Assembly: GCF_036346105.1 (NCBI RefSeq)
Contig: NZ_CP107811.1
Location: 1,426,001 to 1,490,000, forward strand
DNA: 64,000 nt
From: Streptomyces sp. NBC_00539
Lineage (GTDB): Bacteria > Actinomycetota > Actinomycetes > Streptomycetales > Streptomycetaceae
Direction: 5' to 3'
Of this stretch, positions 24,645 to 32,519 are shown one piece after another; position 1 is the first letter of the stretch; every line of letters begins with the position of its first letter. A program made the translations under genes and the position numbers. The notes beneath the pieces are model-generated. The model was not told the origin of the DNA and did not search any database. It saw nothing but the letters and a program-made list of their open reading frames with translations.

Positions 24645-24790
24645 CGCAGGCTCTCCATGGGGCTGCGGGCGACGATGACGCGCATGATCTCGTGGGTCCC
24701 TTCCAGGATCTGGTGCACACGGAGCTCGCGGACGGTCTCCTCGGTGCCATCTTCCCCCACATGGCCGTGGCCGCCGTGGCGGATCCCGGA
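24641..24790 (-). pseudogene. 3' remnant of an acyl-CoA dehydrogenase
   Basis: Reading the minus strand in the frame ending with TGA at 24643-24641 gives about 46 codons that match the C-terminus of acyl/isobutyryl-CoA dehydrogenases: an HGG-G motif, then 13 residues, then LRVHQILEGTHEIMRVIV and a tail ARSPMESLR. The distance from the HGG motif to VHQ (20 residues) is the same as in intact enzymes. The frame upstream of about 24790 loses all similarity and there is no start, so more than 85 percent of the gene is missing. The stop still overlaps the hydrolase GTG by 4 bases, a fossil of translational coupling. Third-position use is normal. Confidence 0.8.
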
Positions 24791-24839
24791 TCCGCGCCTC
24801 GTTCGACCCGGTCGGCGACCCGGTACGGGACCACTCCTT

Positions 24840-24868
24840 ATTGCACATATATTGCAGTTGCAGATAAA
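24840..24868 (+). promoter_or_regulatory. AT-rich element with TTGCA repeats upstream of tsaD
   Basis: Three TTGCA direct repeats start at 24841, 24852 and 24858, in the most AT-rich short stretch of this region. TATATT (24848-24853) could be a -10 box; alternatively TTGCAC (24841) and GATAAA (24863) could form a -35/-10 pair 16 bp apart. The base composition contrasts with both flanking genes. Confidence 0.35.
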
Positions 24869-24888
24869 GGGTCAGAAGGAGTGGCGCA

Positions 24889-25971
24889 GTGGGCGGACCA
24901 GTGGTGCTCGGGATCGAGTCGTCCTGCGACGAGACCGGCGCGGGGATCGTGCGGGACGGGCGGCTGCTCGCGCACGTGGTGGCGTCGAGCATGGACGAGC
25001 ACGCACGGTTCGGGGGCGTGGTCCCGGAGATCGCCGCGCGGGCGCACCTGCACTCCTTCAATCCCGTCGTACGGCGGGCCCTGGACCAGGCGGGGCTGCG
25101 GCTGCACCAGATCGACGCGGTCGCCGTCACCACCGGACCCGGTCTGTCGGGCGCGCTCCAGGTGGGCCTGGCCGGGGCGAAGACCCTCGCCTACGCGGCC
25201 GGGGTGCCGTTGTACGGGGTGCACCACCTGGCAGGCCATGTCGCCGCGGACACCCTGGAGCACGGGCCACTGCCCGAGCCCTGCGTGGTGCTGATCGTCT
25301 CCGGCGGCCACACCTCGCTGCTGCTCGTACGGGATCTGGTGCGCGAGCCGATCCTGCACCTCGGGGACACCCGGGACGACGCTGCGGGCGAGTGCTTCGA
25401 CAAGGTGGCGAGGATCCTGGGGCTGCCGTATCCGGGCGGCCCGGCGATCGACCGGGCCGCGCGGGACGGCGACCCGAAGGCGGTGGTCCTCCCGCGCCCG
25501 CTGACCCGGCCCGGGGACGATCCGTACGCCTTCTCCTTCTCCGGGCTCAAGACGGCGGCGGCCCGCTGGGTCGAGCAGCACCGTCTGCGCGGCGAGGAGC
25601 CGTCCGTGGCCGACGGGGCCGCCGCGCTGCAGGAGGCCGTGGCCGACGTGCTGACCCGCAAGGCGCTGGCCGCCTGCCGCGCCCACGACGTGCAGACGCT
25701 GGTCGTGGTCGGCGGTGTCGCCGCGAACTCGCGCGTGCGCGCCCTGGCCGAACGGCGGTGCGCCGCGGCGGGGATCGAACTGCGCGTGCCGCCGATGACG
25801 CTGTGCACGGACAACGGGGCCATGATCGCGGCGGTGGGCGCCCTGCTCGTCCGCTCCGGCGCCGCACCCGCTCCGCTGGACGTGACCATCGACCCGTCCG
25901 CGCCGCTGGAGTACGCCTCCCTGACCCCGCTGCCCGTCGGTCAGCGGCCCAGCGCCGGGATGACCTGCTGA
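24889..25971 (+). CDS. tsaD: TsaD-family tRNA threonylcarbamoyladenosine transferase, stand-alone copy
   Basis: Protein of 360 residues of the Kae1/TsaD family, which transfers the threonylcarbamoyl group from TC-AMP to A37 of ANN-reading tRNAs with TsaB and TsaE. All hallmarks are present: [15 protein letters not shown], the metal-binding His pair in [49 protein letters not shown] and [10 protein letters not shown] with [12 protein letters not shown] 24889 follows AGAAGGA by 8 bases. tsaB, tsaE and rimI, usual neighbours of the housekeeping copy in actinomycetes, are absent here, so this may be a paralogue. Its 3' end overlaps the convergent LLM gene by 31 bp. It abuts the truncated acyl-CoA dehydrogenase. 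Confidence 0.9.
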   Translation: MGGPVVLGIESSCDETGAGIVRDGRLLAHVVASSMDEHARFGGVVPEIAARAHLHSFNPVVRRALDQAGLRLHQIDAVAVTTGPGLSGALQVGLAGAKTLAYAAGVPLYGVHHLAGHVAADTLEHGPLPEPCVVLIVSGGHTSLLLVRDLVREPILHLGDTRDDAAGECFDKVARILGLPYPGGPAIDRAARDGDPKAVVLPRPLTRPGDDPYAFSFSGLKTAAARWVEQHRLRGEEPSVADGAAALQEAVADVLTRKALAACRAHDVQTLVVVGGVAANSRVRALAERRCAAAGIELRVPPMTLCTDNGAMIAAVGALLVRSGAAPAPLDVTIDPSAPLEYASLTPLPVGQRPSAGMTC

Positions 25972-26942
25972 CCGTAGGCGTCGATCGTGGCCTCCCGCGC
26001 GTCGTGCATGGCGTAGACGGCGAACTGGTCGACGCCCAGGTCGCGCAGTGCCCGCAGTTTCTCGATGTGGGCCTCCACCGGGCCGAGCAGGCAGAAGCGG
26101 TCCACGATCTCGTCGGGGACGAAGTCGGCCGACGGGTTCCCGGCGCGGCCGTGGTGGCTGTAGTCGTAGCCCTCACGGGACTTGATGTACTCGGTGAGGG
26201 CGTCCGGGACCATCGAGGAGTGTTCGCCGTAGCGGCCGACGAGGTCAGCGACGTGGTTGCCGACCATGCCTCCGAACCAGCGGCACTGGTCGCGGGCGTG
26301 GGCCGGGTCGTCGCCCACGTACGCGGGGGCCGCCACGCAGATGGTGATCTCGTCGGGGTCGCGGCCGGCCGCCGTGGCGGCCTCGCGGACCGCCTTGACC
26401 ATCCACTCGGTGAGGTAGAGGTCCGCGAGCTGGAGGATGAACCCGTCGGCCTTCTCGCCCGCGAGGGCCAGGGCCTTCGGCCCGTACGCGGCCATCCAGA
26501 CGGGGAGTTTGCCGTCGCGGATCCAGGGGATCCGGATCGGGCTGCCGTCCACGACGGCTTCCCGGCCCTCGGCGAGGTCGCGGATCACGTCCATGGCCTC
26601 GCCGAGGCGGGCCAGGGTGTTGGGTTTGCGTCCCGCGACCCGCATCGCCGAGTCGCCCCGGCCGATGCCGCAGACGGTGCGGTTGCCGTACATGTCGTTG
26701 AGGGTGGCGAAGGTGGAGGCGGTCACCTCCCAGGTGCGGGTACCCGGGTTGGTGACCATCGGGCCGATGTGCAGCTTCTGGGTATGGGCCAGGATCTGGC
26801 TGTAGATGACGAAGGGTTCCTGCCACAGGACGGCCGAGTCGAAGGTCCAGCCGTAGCGGAAGCCGTTGCGTTCGGCGCGCTTCATGAGGCTGACGACCTG
26901 GGAGGCCGGCGGGTCGGTTTGCAGGACGAGGCCGAAGTCCAT
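25941..26942 (-). CDS. F420-dependent LLM-class oxidoreductase (TIGR03842-like)
   Basis: Protein of 333 residues (ATG 26942; GTG 26945 is possible but too close to AAGGAG). It has the luciferase-like TIM-barrel features of F420-dependent enzymes: [27 protein letters not shown] at the N-terminus, [21 protein letters not shown] and [21 protein letters not shown]. The N-terminus and the [24 protein letters not shown] segment resemble a subfamily I recall next to dihydropyrimidinase genes. It starts 9 bases after the hydA stop and is the last gene of the pyrimidine operon. It probably reduces or oxidises a pathway intermediate with F420; the reaction is not established. Confidence 0.88.
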   Translation of the reverse strand: MDFGLVLQTDPPASQVVSLMKRAERNGFRYGWTFDSAVLWQEPFVIYSQILAHTQKLHIGPMVTNPGTRTWEVTASTFATLNDMYGNRTVCGIGRGDSAMRVAGRKPNTLARLGEAMDVIRDLAEGREAVVDGSPIRIPWIRDGKLPVWMAAYGPKALALAGEKADGFILQLADLYLTEWMVKAVREAATAAGRDPDEITICVAAPAYVGDDPAHARDQCRWFGGMVGNHVADLVGRYGEHSSMVPDALTEYIKSREGYDYSHHGRAGNPSADFVPDEIVDRFCLLGPVEAHIEKLRALRDLGVDQFAVYAMHDAREATIDAYGQQVIPALGR

Positions 26943-26951
26943 CACGGCTCC

Positions 26952-28352
26952 TTACAGGTACTGGCAGGTCGAGCGGTGGACGAAGGCCCCGTGTCCGGGC
27001 CGGCCGGTGTACTCGCGCCGGTCGATGACGAGTTCGCCGCGCGAGAGGACCGTGTCGACGCGTCCGGTGATCCGCCTGCCCTCGTACGCCGAGTAGTCCA
27101 CGTTCATGTGGTGCGTCTCGGCGGAGATGACCTGCTCGGCGTGCGGATCGTAGAGGACGATGTCGGCGTCGGAACCCGGCGCGATGGTGCCCTTCTGCGG
27201 GTAGAGGCCGAACATGCGGGCCGGGGTCGCGCAGGCGATCTCGATCCAGCGGCGGCGGGTGATGTGCCCGTCCAGTACGGCCTGGTGGAGGAGGTCCATA
27301 CGGTTCTCCACGCCCGGCAGCCCGTTGGGGATCTTCGAGAAGTCCCCGCGTCCCAGCTCCTTCTGGCCGCGGAAGCAGAACGGGCAGTGGTCGGTGGAGA
27401 CCACCTGGAGGTCGTTCGTCCGCAGGCCCCGCCACAGCGCCGCCTGGTGCTCGCGCGGCCTCAGCGGGGTGGAGCAGACGTACTTGGCGCCCTGGAAGTC
27501 GGGCTCCGCGAGGTTGTCGGTGGACAGGAACAGGTACTGCGGGCAGGTCTCCCCGAAGACCGGCAGGCCCTTGTCGCGGGCCGCGGCGAGCTCCGCGACC
27601 GCCTCCTCGGCCGAGACGTGGACGACGTACAGCGGGGAGCCGGCCACCCGGGCCAGCTGGATGGCCCGGTGCGTGGCCTCCGCTTCGAGGAGCACCTTGC
27701 GGACCTCGCCGTGGTGGCGCGGGTCGGTCTCGCCGCGCGCCAGGGCCTGTTCGACGAGGACGTCGATCGCGATGCCGTTCTCGGCGTGCATCATGATCAG
27801 ACCGCCGTTGCCCGACGCCCGCTGCATCGCGCGCAGGATCTGCCCGTCGTCGCTGTAGAAGACGCCCGGGTAGGCCATGAACAGCTTGAAGGACGTGACG
27901 CCTTCGCCGATGAGGTGGTCCATCTCCTTGAGGGTGCCCTCGTTGACGTCGGAGAGGATCATGTGGAAGGCGTAGTCGATCGAACAGCGGCCGTCGGCCT
28001 TGTCGTACCAGGTGTCGAGTCCGGCGCGCAGGGAGCGGCCCACGCTCTGCACGGCGAAGTCGACGATGGTGGTGGTGCCGCCCCAGGCGGCCGCCCGGGT
28101 GCCCGTCTCGAAGGTGTCCGAGGCGGCGGTGCCGCCGAAGGGCAGCTCCATGTGGGTGTGGGCGTCGACCCCGCCGGGGATGACGTACTTCCCGCTCGCG
28201 TCGAGCGTGCGGTCCGCCGTCCAGCCGTCGGCGACCTGCGACCCGTGGGCCGCGAGGGCGACGACCCGGCCGTTCTCGATCAGGATGTCGGCGTGCAGTT
28301 CGTCGGCGGCCGTGACGACGAGTCCGCCGCTGATCAGGGTGCGGGTGCTCAT
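26952..28352 (-). CDS. hydA: dihydropyrimidinase
   Basis: Protein of 466 residues of the D-hydantoinase/dihydropyrimidinase family, which opens dihydrouracil or dihydrothymine to the N-carbamoyl-beta-amino acid. Zinc-site residues are visible: His65 and His67 (GGVDAHTHMELPFGG), the carbamylated Lys156 (VTSFKLFMAYPG), a His in MMHAENG, one in VVHVSAEEA, and an Asp in STDHCPF. Length is normal. ATG 28352. The stop is TAA, rare here. It lies 16 bp after the aminotransferase gene and just before the LLM gene, so it belongs to the four-gene pyrimidine degradation operon. Confidence 0.94.
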   Translation of the reverse strand: MSTRTLISGGLVVTAADELHADILIENGRVVALAAHGSQVADGWTADRTLDASGKYVIPGGVDAHTHMELPFGGTAASDTFETGTRAAAWGGTTTIVDFAVQSVGRSLRAGLDTWYDKADGRCSIDYAFHMILSDVNEGTLKEMDHLIGEGVTSFKLFMAYPGVFYSDDGQILRAMQRASGNGGLIMMHAENGIAIDVLVEQALARGETDPRHHGEVRKVLLEAEATHRAIQLARVAGSPLYVVHVSAEEAVAELAAARDKGLPVFGETCPQYLFLSTDNLAEPDFQGAKYVCSTPLRPREHQAALWRGLRTNDLQVVSTDHCPFCFRGQKELGRGDFSKIPNGLPGVENRMDLLHQAVLDGHITRRRWIEIACATPARMFGLYPQKGTIAPGSDADIVLYDPHAEQVISAETHHMNVDYSAYEGRRITGRVDTVLSRGELVIDRREYTGRPGHGAFVHRSTCQYL

Positions 28353-28368
28353 GTACGTTCCCTCGCTG

Positions 28369-29664
28369 CTAGTTCAGACTCCGCAGGGCCTGTTCGAGGA
28401 TCTCGGCGCCCTCTTCCGCCTCCGCGACGGTGAGGGAGAGCGGCGGCGCGATGCGCAGCACGCTGGTGTTGTACCCGCCGCCCTTGCCGAGGAGCAGCCC
28501 TCCGGCACGCGCGGCCTCCAGTACGGCGGCGGCGGCTTCGGGGTCGGCCGTGTCGGTGCCGGGCTTCGTCAGCTCCAGGCCGGCCATCAGGCCCCGGCCC
28601 CGCACCTCCCGTACCGCGGGCACGGTTGCGGCGATGGCCCGCAACCGCTCCAGGAGCAGGCCGCCGACGCGGCGGGCGTTGCCCTGGAGGTCGTGCTCCA
28701 ACAGGTAGGCGAGGTTCGCGACGCCGGCCGCCATGGTGACCGGGGAGCCGCCGAAGGTGGAGATGGAGTTCGAGTCGATGCAGTTCATCACCTCGGGGCG
28801 GGCCACGACCCCGCCGATGGACATGCCGTTGCCGATGCCCTTGGCGAAGGTGAGGATGTCCGGCGGGCCGTTCTGGGCGTGGGCCTGCCAGCCCCAGAAG
28901 TGCTCGCCGGTGCGCCCCCAGCCGGTCTGCACCTCGTCGCTGATCCACAGGATGCCGTGCCGGTCGAGGACCTCGCGGAACCGGCCGTAGAGGCCGTCGG
29001 GCGGGGAGGTGAACCCGCCGACGCCCTGGAACGGTTCGGCGATGAGCGCGGCCACTCCCCCGCGGGTCTGGCCCAGTACGTCTTCCAGGTCTGCGACGGC
29101 CGCGGCGGTGAACTCGGCGTCACCGAGGTGGGCGAAGGGGCCCCGGGTGCGGACCGCGCCGTGGACGTAGAACGTCTGGAGCGGCGAGAGGCTCGTCGGG
29201 GACCAGCCGCGGTTGCCGGTGATGGAGACCGTGGAGAACGACCGGCCGTGGTAGCTGTTGCGCATCGCCAGGATCTGGTTGGAGCGGCGGTACGTCGTCG
29301 CGAGCAGCAGGGCGGTGTCGTTGGCCTCGGTGCCGGAGGTGGTGAAGAAGACCCGGGCGTCGGGGATGCCGGAGAGGGCGGCGACCCGTTCGGCCAGCTC
29401 CACCATCGGGCGGTTCAGGTACAAGGTGGAGGAGTGGATGATCCGCCCGGCCTGTTCGGAGACGGCCTTGGTGACCTCCGGCAGGGCGTGGGCGGTCATC
29501 GTGGTGAGGATGCCGCCGAAGAAGTCGAGGTAGCGGTTGCCTTCGGCGTCCCAGACGTGGCGGCCCTCGCCGTGGGTGAGTTCGATGGGGCGCTCGTAGT
29601 AGAGGGTGAGCCAGTCCGGCAGGACGGCGCGGTGGCGGCTGTGCAGGGGGATCGGGTTGCTCAC
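28369..29664 (-). CDS. class III aminotransferase, likely beta-alanine/beta-aminoisobutyrate--pyruvate
   Basis: Protein of 431 residues, PLP-dependent. Lys275 in LTFAKGIGNG forms the internal aldimine, Asp243 (WISDEVQTGWGR) contacts the pyridine nitrogen, and TTSGTEAND contributes the phosphate cup. Similarity to AGXT2-type enzymes and its place between beta-ureidopropionase and dihydropyrimidinase suggest that it transaminates the beta-alanine or beta-aminoisobutyrate released by the pathway. GTG 29664 overlaps the stop of the amidohydrolase by 4 bases. A general aspartate aminotransferase name is sometimes used, but the class III fold argues against aspartate as the main substrate. Confidence 0.9.
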   Translation of the reverse strand: MSNPIPLHSRHRAVLPDWLTLYYERPIELTHGEGRHVWDAEGNRYLDFFGGILTTMTAHALPEVTKAVSEQAGRIIHSSTLYLNRPMVELAERVAALSGIPDARVFFTTSGTEANDTALLLATTYRRSNQILAMRNSYHGRSFSTVSITGNRGWSPTSLSPLQTFYVHGAVRTRGPFAHLGDAEFTAAAVADLEDVLGQTRGGVAALIAEPFQGVGGFTSPPDGLYGRFREVLDRHGILWISDEVQTGWGRTGEHFWGWQAHAQNGPPDILTFAKGIGNGMSIGGVVARPEVMNCIDSNSISTFGGSPVTMAAGVANLAYLLEHDLQGNARRVGGLLLERLRAIAATVPAVREVRGRGLMAGLELTKPGTDTADPEAAAAVLEAARAGGLLLGKGGGYNTSVLRIAPPLSLTVAEAEEGAEILEQALRSLN

Positions 29665-30503
29665 GGCTGTACGAGTCCTCCGTAGGCGTCGGGGCGGCGG
29701 TCGCGGTAGAAGGCCCACTGGTCGCGGACTTCCTTGATCAGATCGAAGTCGAGGTCTCGGACGAGGAGTTCTTCCTCCTTGTCGCTCGCCGCCTCCCCGA
29801 CGAACTGCCCGCGGGGGTCGACGAAGTAGCTGCTGCCGTAGAAGTCGTTGTCGCCGTACTCCTCTTGGCCGATGCGGTTGATGGCCGCGATGAAGTACTC
29901 GTTCGCGACGGCCGCGGCGGGCTGTTCCAGCTGCCAGAGGTAGGCGGACAGACCGCGGTGGGTGGCAGAGGGGTTGTATACCAACTGGGCTCCCGCGAGG
30001 CCGAGTTGGCGCCACCCCTCCGGGAAGTGCCGGTCGTAGCAGATGTAGACGCCGACGCGGCCGACCGCGGTGTCGAAGACGGGCCAGCCGAGGTTGCCCG
30101 GGCGGAAGTAGTACTTCTCCCAGAAGCCCTTGACCTGCGGGATGTGGTGCTTGCGGTACTTGCCGAGGTAGCTGCCGTCGGCGTCGATGACCGCGGCGGT
30201 GTTGTAGTAGAAGCCCTCGGACTCCCGCTCGAAAACCGGTACGACGATCACCATGCCGGTCTCGCGGGCCAGGTCCTGCATCCTGCGGACGGTGGGGCCG
30301 TCGGGCACGGGCTCGGCCCACCGGTAGTGCTCGGGCTCCTGGACCTGGCAGAAGTAGGGGGCGTTGAAGACCTCCTGGAAGCCGATGACCTTCGCACCCT
30401 GGGCGGCCGCCCGGCGGGCGTGCTCCTCGTGCTTGGCGATCATCGATTCGGTGTCTCCGGTCCAGGTGGCCTGGACGAGTGCGGCGCGGACGACTTGGGC
30501 CAT
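29661..30503 (-). CDS. nitrilase-superfamily N-carbamoyl-beta-alanine amidohydrolase (beta-ureidopropionase)
   Basis: Protein of 280 residues with the Glu-Lys-Cys triad: Glu44 (IGFQEVFNAPYF), Lys118 (KYRKHHIP) and Cys155 (VGVYICYDRHFPEGWR). The segment FCQVQEPEHY and the C-terminal RDRRPDAYGGLV resemble eukaryote-like beta-ureidopropionase and N-carbamoylputrescine amidase; the operon context (dihydropyrimidinase, class III aminotransferase) supports the former. ATG 30503 has GAGGAGG 6 bases upstream; open reading further upstream is not coding. First gene of the operon; a repeat-rich promoter region lies immediately upstream. Confidence 0.88.
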   Translation of the reverse strand: MAQVVRAALVQATWTGDTESMIAKHEEHARRAAAQGAKVIGFQEVFNAPYFCQVQEPEHYRWAEPVPDGPTVRRMQDLARETGMVIVVPVFERESEGFYYNTAAVIDADGSYLGKYRKHHIPQVKGFWEKYYFRPGNLGWPVFDTAVGRVGVYICYDRHFPEGWRQLGLAGAQLVYNPSATHRGLSAYLWQLEQPAAAVANEYFIAAINRIGQEEYGDNDFYGSSYFVDPRGQFVGEAASDKEEELLVRDLDFDLIKEVRDQWAFYRDRRPDAYGGLVQP

Positions 30504-30534
30504 GAGGTGCCTCCTCGCGACGGGAACGCCGACT

Positions 30535-30574
30535 TCTACGCACGTAGACGGTGTCCGTAGGGAGTAGAACGTAG
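30535..30574 (-). promoter_or_regulatory. CTACG repeat cluster upstream of the pyrimidine operon
   Basis: A 14-bp palindrome TCTACG-CA-CGTAGA (30535-30548) is followed by two more CGTAG copies at 30556 and 30570, so four half-sites of CTACG/CGTAG lie within 40 bp, 32 to 71 bases before the start of the first operon gene. The near 13-14 bp spacing of the half-sites suggests an operator for an oligomeric regulator. Confidence 0.5.
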
Positions 30575-30621
30575 GCCTCGTCACAGCGTGGGGCAAGAGC
30601 GCCGTGCACTGTCGGCCCAGT

Positions 30622-30648
30622 CGATCACGTTACGTCGGCGCGTGATCG
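30622..30648. promoter_or_regulatory. 8-bp inverted repeat CGATCACG/CGTGATCG
   Basis: Perfect arms at 30622-30629 and 30641-30648 with an 11-bp spacer, 24 bp past the stop of the upstream proline-rich hypothetical gene. It may be a weak terminator for that gene or a second operator for the pyrimidine operon; the missing GC-rich stem favours the operator reading. Confidence 0.4.
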
Positions 30649-30671
30649 TTTGCGATCAGCAGACGGGCGGT

Positions 30672-32474
30672 TCAGGGCAGGGGGATCCCCGCGACGCGGA
30701 GGGCGTGGGACAGGTCGCGGTGTTTGCCCCCGGCGAGTACGGCGGCCGCGCGGAGCAGGCGCGGGGCGAACCACTGCGGGTCCCGGCGGGCCAGGGCGGC
30801 GGCCTCCTCGGCGGTGCGCAGCCGGACGAAGGCGGCGAGGAGCACGTCGGCCTCCCGCTCGCGGCCGGCGGCGCCGAGAACGAGGGCGGCCTCGGCGATC
30901 TCGGCGGTGGGGCGGCCGGCGCCCTGGCGCAGCAGCGCGTCGCAGTCGGCGTCCCGCCCGGCCTCCCCGAGGGCGGCCGCGGCGGCGGCGAGCCGGTCGG
31001 GCGGGAGGGAGGCCGCCTCCCACAGCAGGGTGGCCCAGTCGGCGCCGAGCCCGGCGCGGCCCAGCTCGGCGGCGAACTCCGGGAGCAGGCCGGCGGGCCA
31101 CGCGGCGGCCTCGCACAGCAGCGCGTGTGCCTCGCCGCCGCGACCCTGCGCCCGCAGCCCGACCAACCGCGCCACGGTCCGCGGCACCTCCACCGCCGCG
31201 CCGGCTCCTGGCCGGGGTGCGGGTACGGGTACGGCCGGTCGCGCCCCGGGCCCCCCGCCGTCCGGGGTGGGGGCCGCCGGATCGGCGGTGAACCAGGGCG
31301 ACACCACCGGCCGCCCTGCGGCAGCCTCCGGCGACACCGCTGCCCCACCGCCGTGCCACACCGCCTCCACCGGCTGACCGGCCGGATGCTCCGGCGGAGC
31401 CGTCGGGGCGGCGTGGGCCGAGGGAGGGGCCGCCGGGCCGGCGGCGGGCCCGGCCTGGGGCGGGAGCGTCGGGCGGGGGTCCACGGTTCCCGGCGGGGCG
31501 GGCTCCGGAGCCGCCTTGGTGGGGGCGAGGTGGGCGAAGCGGGCGCCCCGGGGGGTGGCCTGCGGCGCCTGCGGGGCTTCGACGGGCAGGGACGGCGGCC
31601 CCACCTCGGCCGGCGCACCCGCGTACCGGGCCCCTCCGGCTCGGCGACCGCCGCGCCGCCACCGCCCCTCGGCCCGCCCCGGCGACCCCGCACCCCGCTG
31701 CCCCGGCACACCGTCGAGCGGCGCCCCCGGCCGCTCGGCATCCGGCTCCCTCCGCCGAGGCCCGAGAGCGGGCGCGGGCGCGGGCGGTCGGACCACCGCA
31801 TCAACCGCGGGCTCCTCGTGGCCGGCCTCCCGGAACGGCCCGAGCGGCTGCGCCCCCGCACGGGCTCCCGCCTCCGCGTACGAGGCCTCCTCCGCAAGTG
31901 CCCCGAACGGCTCCCCCACCGGACCGGGGCGCGGCACCACCGGGAGCGGGTGACCGGGTGTCGCCTCGCCGGGTGTCGCCTCGCCGGGCGGCGTCCGCAG
32001 GGACGCGAGGCGGCTCGTCAAGTCGTCCTGGCGGGCCCGGGCGCGGGACGTGTCGTCCCGGAGCCAGGACAGCTCCCGGTCCAGCTCGGCCGCCTCCGCC
32101 GGGGCCGTGGCCCGGTCCCGCAGCTCCGTCAGCCGCGCCAGGGCGGCCTCCGCCGCCGCCCGCTGCTCCGACGCCCGGGCCAGCAGTTCCCGCAGTTCGC
32201 GCTCCCCACCCGGCGCCCGGTCCCACGCGGCGACCGCCGCGACCCGCAGCCGGGCCGCGTACTCCACCTCCCCCGCCACCGCCCCCGCATCCCGCAGCAG
32301 CGACGCCAGCACGTCCCAGGGCGGTATCGCGGCGCCGTCCAGACAGGCCCGCATCCCCTCCGGGTCCCGCCGCAGGAACTCCCCGTACCACCCCGCCCCG
32401 GGATCCAGTCTCCGGGTCAACCCACGTAAGTAGTCAGCGAGTTGACCGATCAGCAACGAAGTCGCCGTCTCCAT
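30672..32474 (-). CDS. large proline/alanine-rich hypothetical protein with an early TTA codon
   Basis: I do not recognise a family. About 600 residues in three parts: an N-terminal helical segment (1-55) then an Arg/Glu/Leu-rich probable coiled coil (about 60-165); a disordered Pro/Ala/Gly linker (about 165-400) with small tandem repeats (GEATPGEATPG); and a C-terminal helical-repeat domain (about 430-600) built of units such as LLCEAAAWPAGLLPEFAAELG and LLWEAASLPPDRLAAAAAALG. With ATG 32474, codon 16 is TTA (32427-32429), so translation would depend on the bldA tRNA. GTG 32492 is an alternative start and keeps the TTA. Similar genes are often misnamed tegument protein because of the low-complexity linker. 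Confidence 0.72.
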   Translation of the reverse strand: METATSLLIGQLADYLRGLTRRLDPGAGWYGEFLRRDPEGMRACLDGAAIPPWDVLASLLRDAGAVAGEVEYAARLRVAAVAAWDRAPGGERELRELLARASEQRAAAEAALARLTELRDRATAPAEAAELDRELSWLRDDTSRARARQDDLTSRLASLRTPPGEATPGEATPGHPLPVVPRPGPVGEPFGALAEEASYAEAGARAGAQPLGPFREAGHEEPAVDAVVRPPAPAPALGPRRREPDAERPGAPLDGVPGQRGAGSPGRAEGRWRRGGRRAGGARYAGAPAEVGPPSLPVEAPQAPQATPRGARFAHLAPTKAAPEPAPPGTVDPRPTLPPQAGPAAGPAAPPSAHAAPTAPPEHPAGQPVEAVWHGGGAAVSPEAAAGRPVVSPWFTADPAAPTPDGGGPGARPAVPVPAPRPGAGAAVEVPRTVARLVGLRAQGRGGEAHALLCEAAAWPAGLLPEFAAELGRAGLGADWATLLWEAASLPPDRLAAAAAALGEAGRDADCDALLRQGAGRPTAEIAEAALVLGAAGREREADVLLAAFVRLRTAEEAAALARRDPQWFAPRLLRAAAVLAGGKHRDLSHALRVAGIPLP

Positions 32475-32519
32475 CCCCGCATTGGACCCCACCCGCGTTA
32501 CGGGCGGGCTACGGGAATC

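Noticed and set aside
24791-24888. A longer, intact acyl-CoA dehydrogenase gene upstream of the hydrolase
   Set aside because: The minus-strand frame upstream of about 24790 carries no dehydrogenase motif and the space is taken by the tsaD promoter and start.
24015-28433. A 1,472-codon open frame on the plus strand crossing five genes
   Set aside because: It is the reverse-strand shadow of the hydrolase, LLM, hydA and neighbouring genes. Composition is Gly/Arg/Val/Asp-rich without motifs, it conflicts with tsaD in frame use, and GC-rich codon bias keeps antisense frames open.
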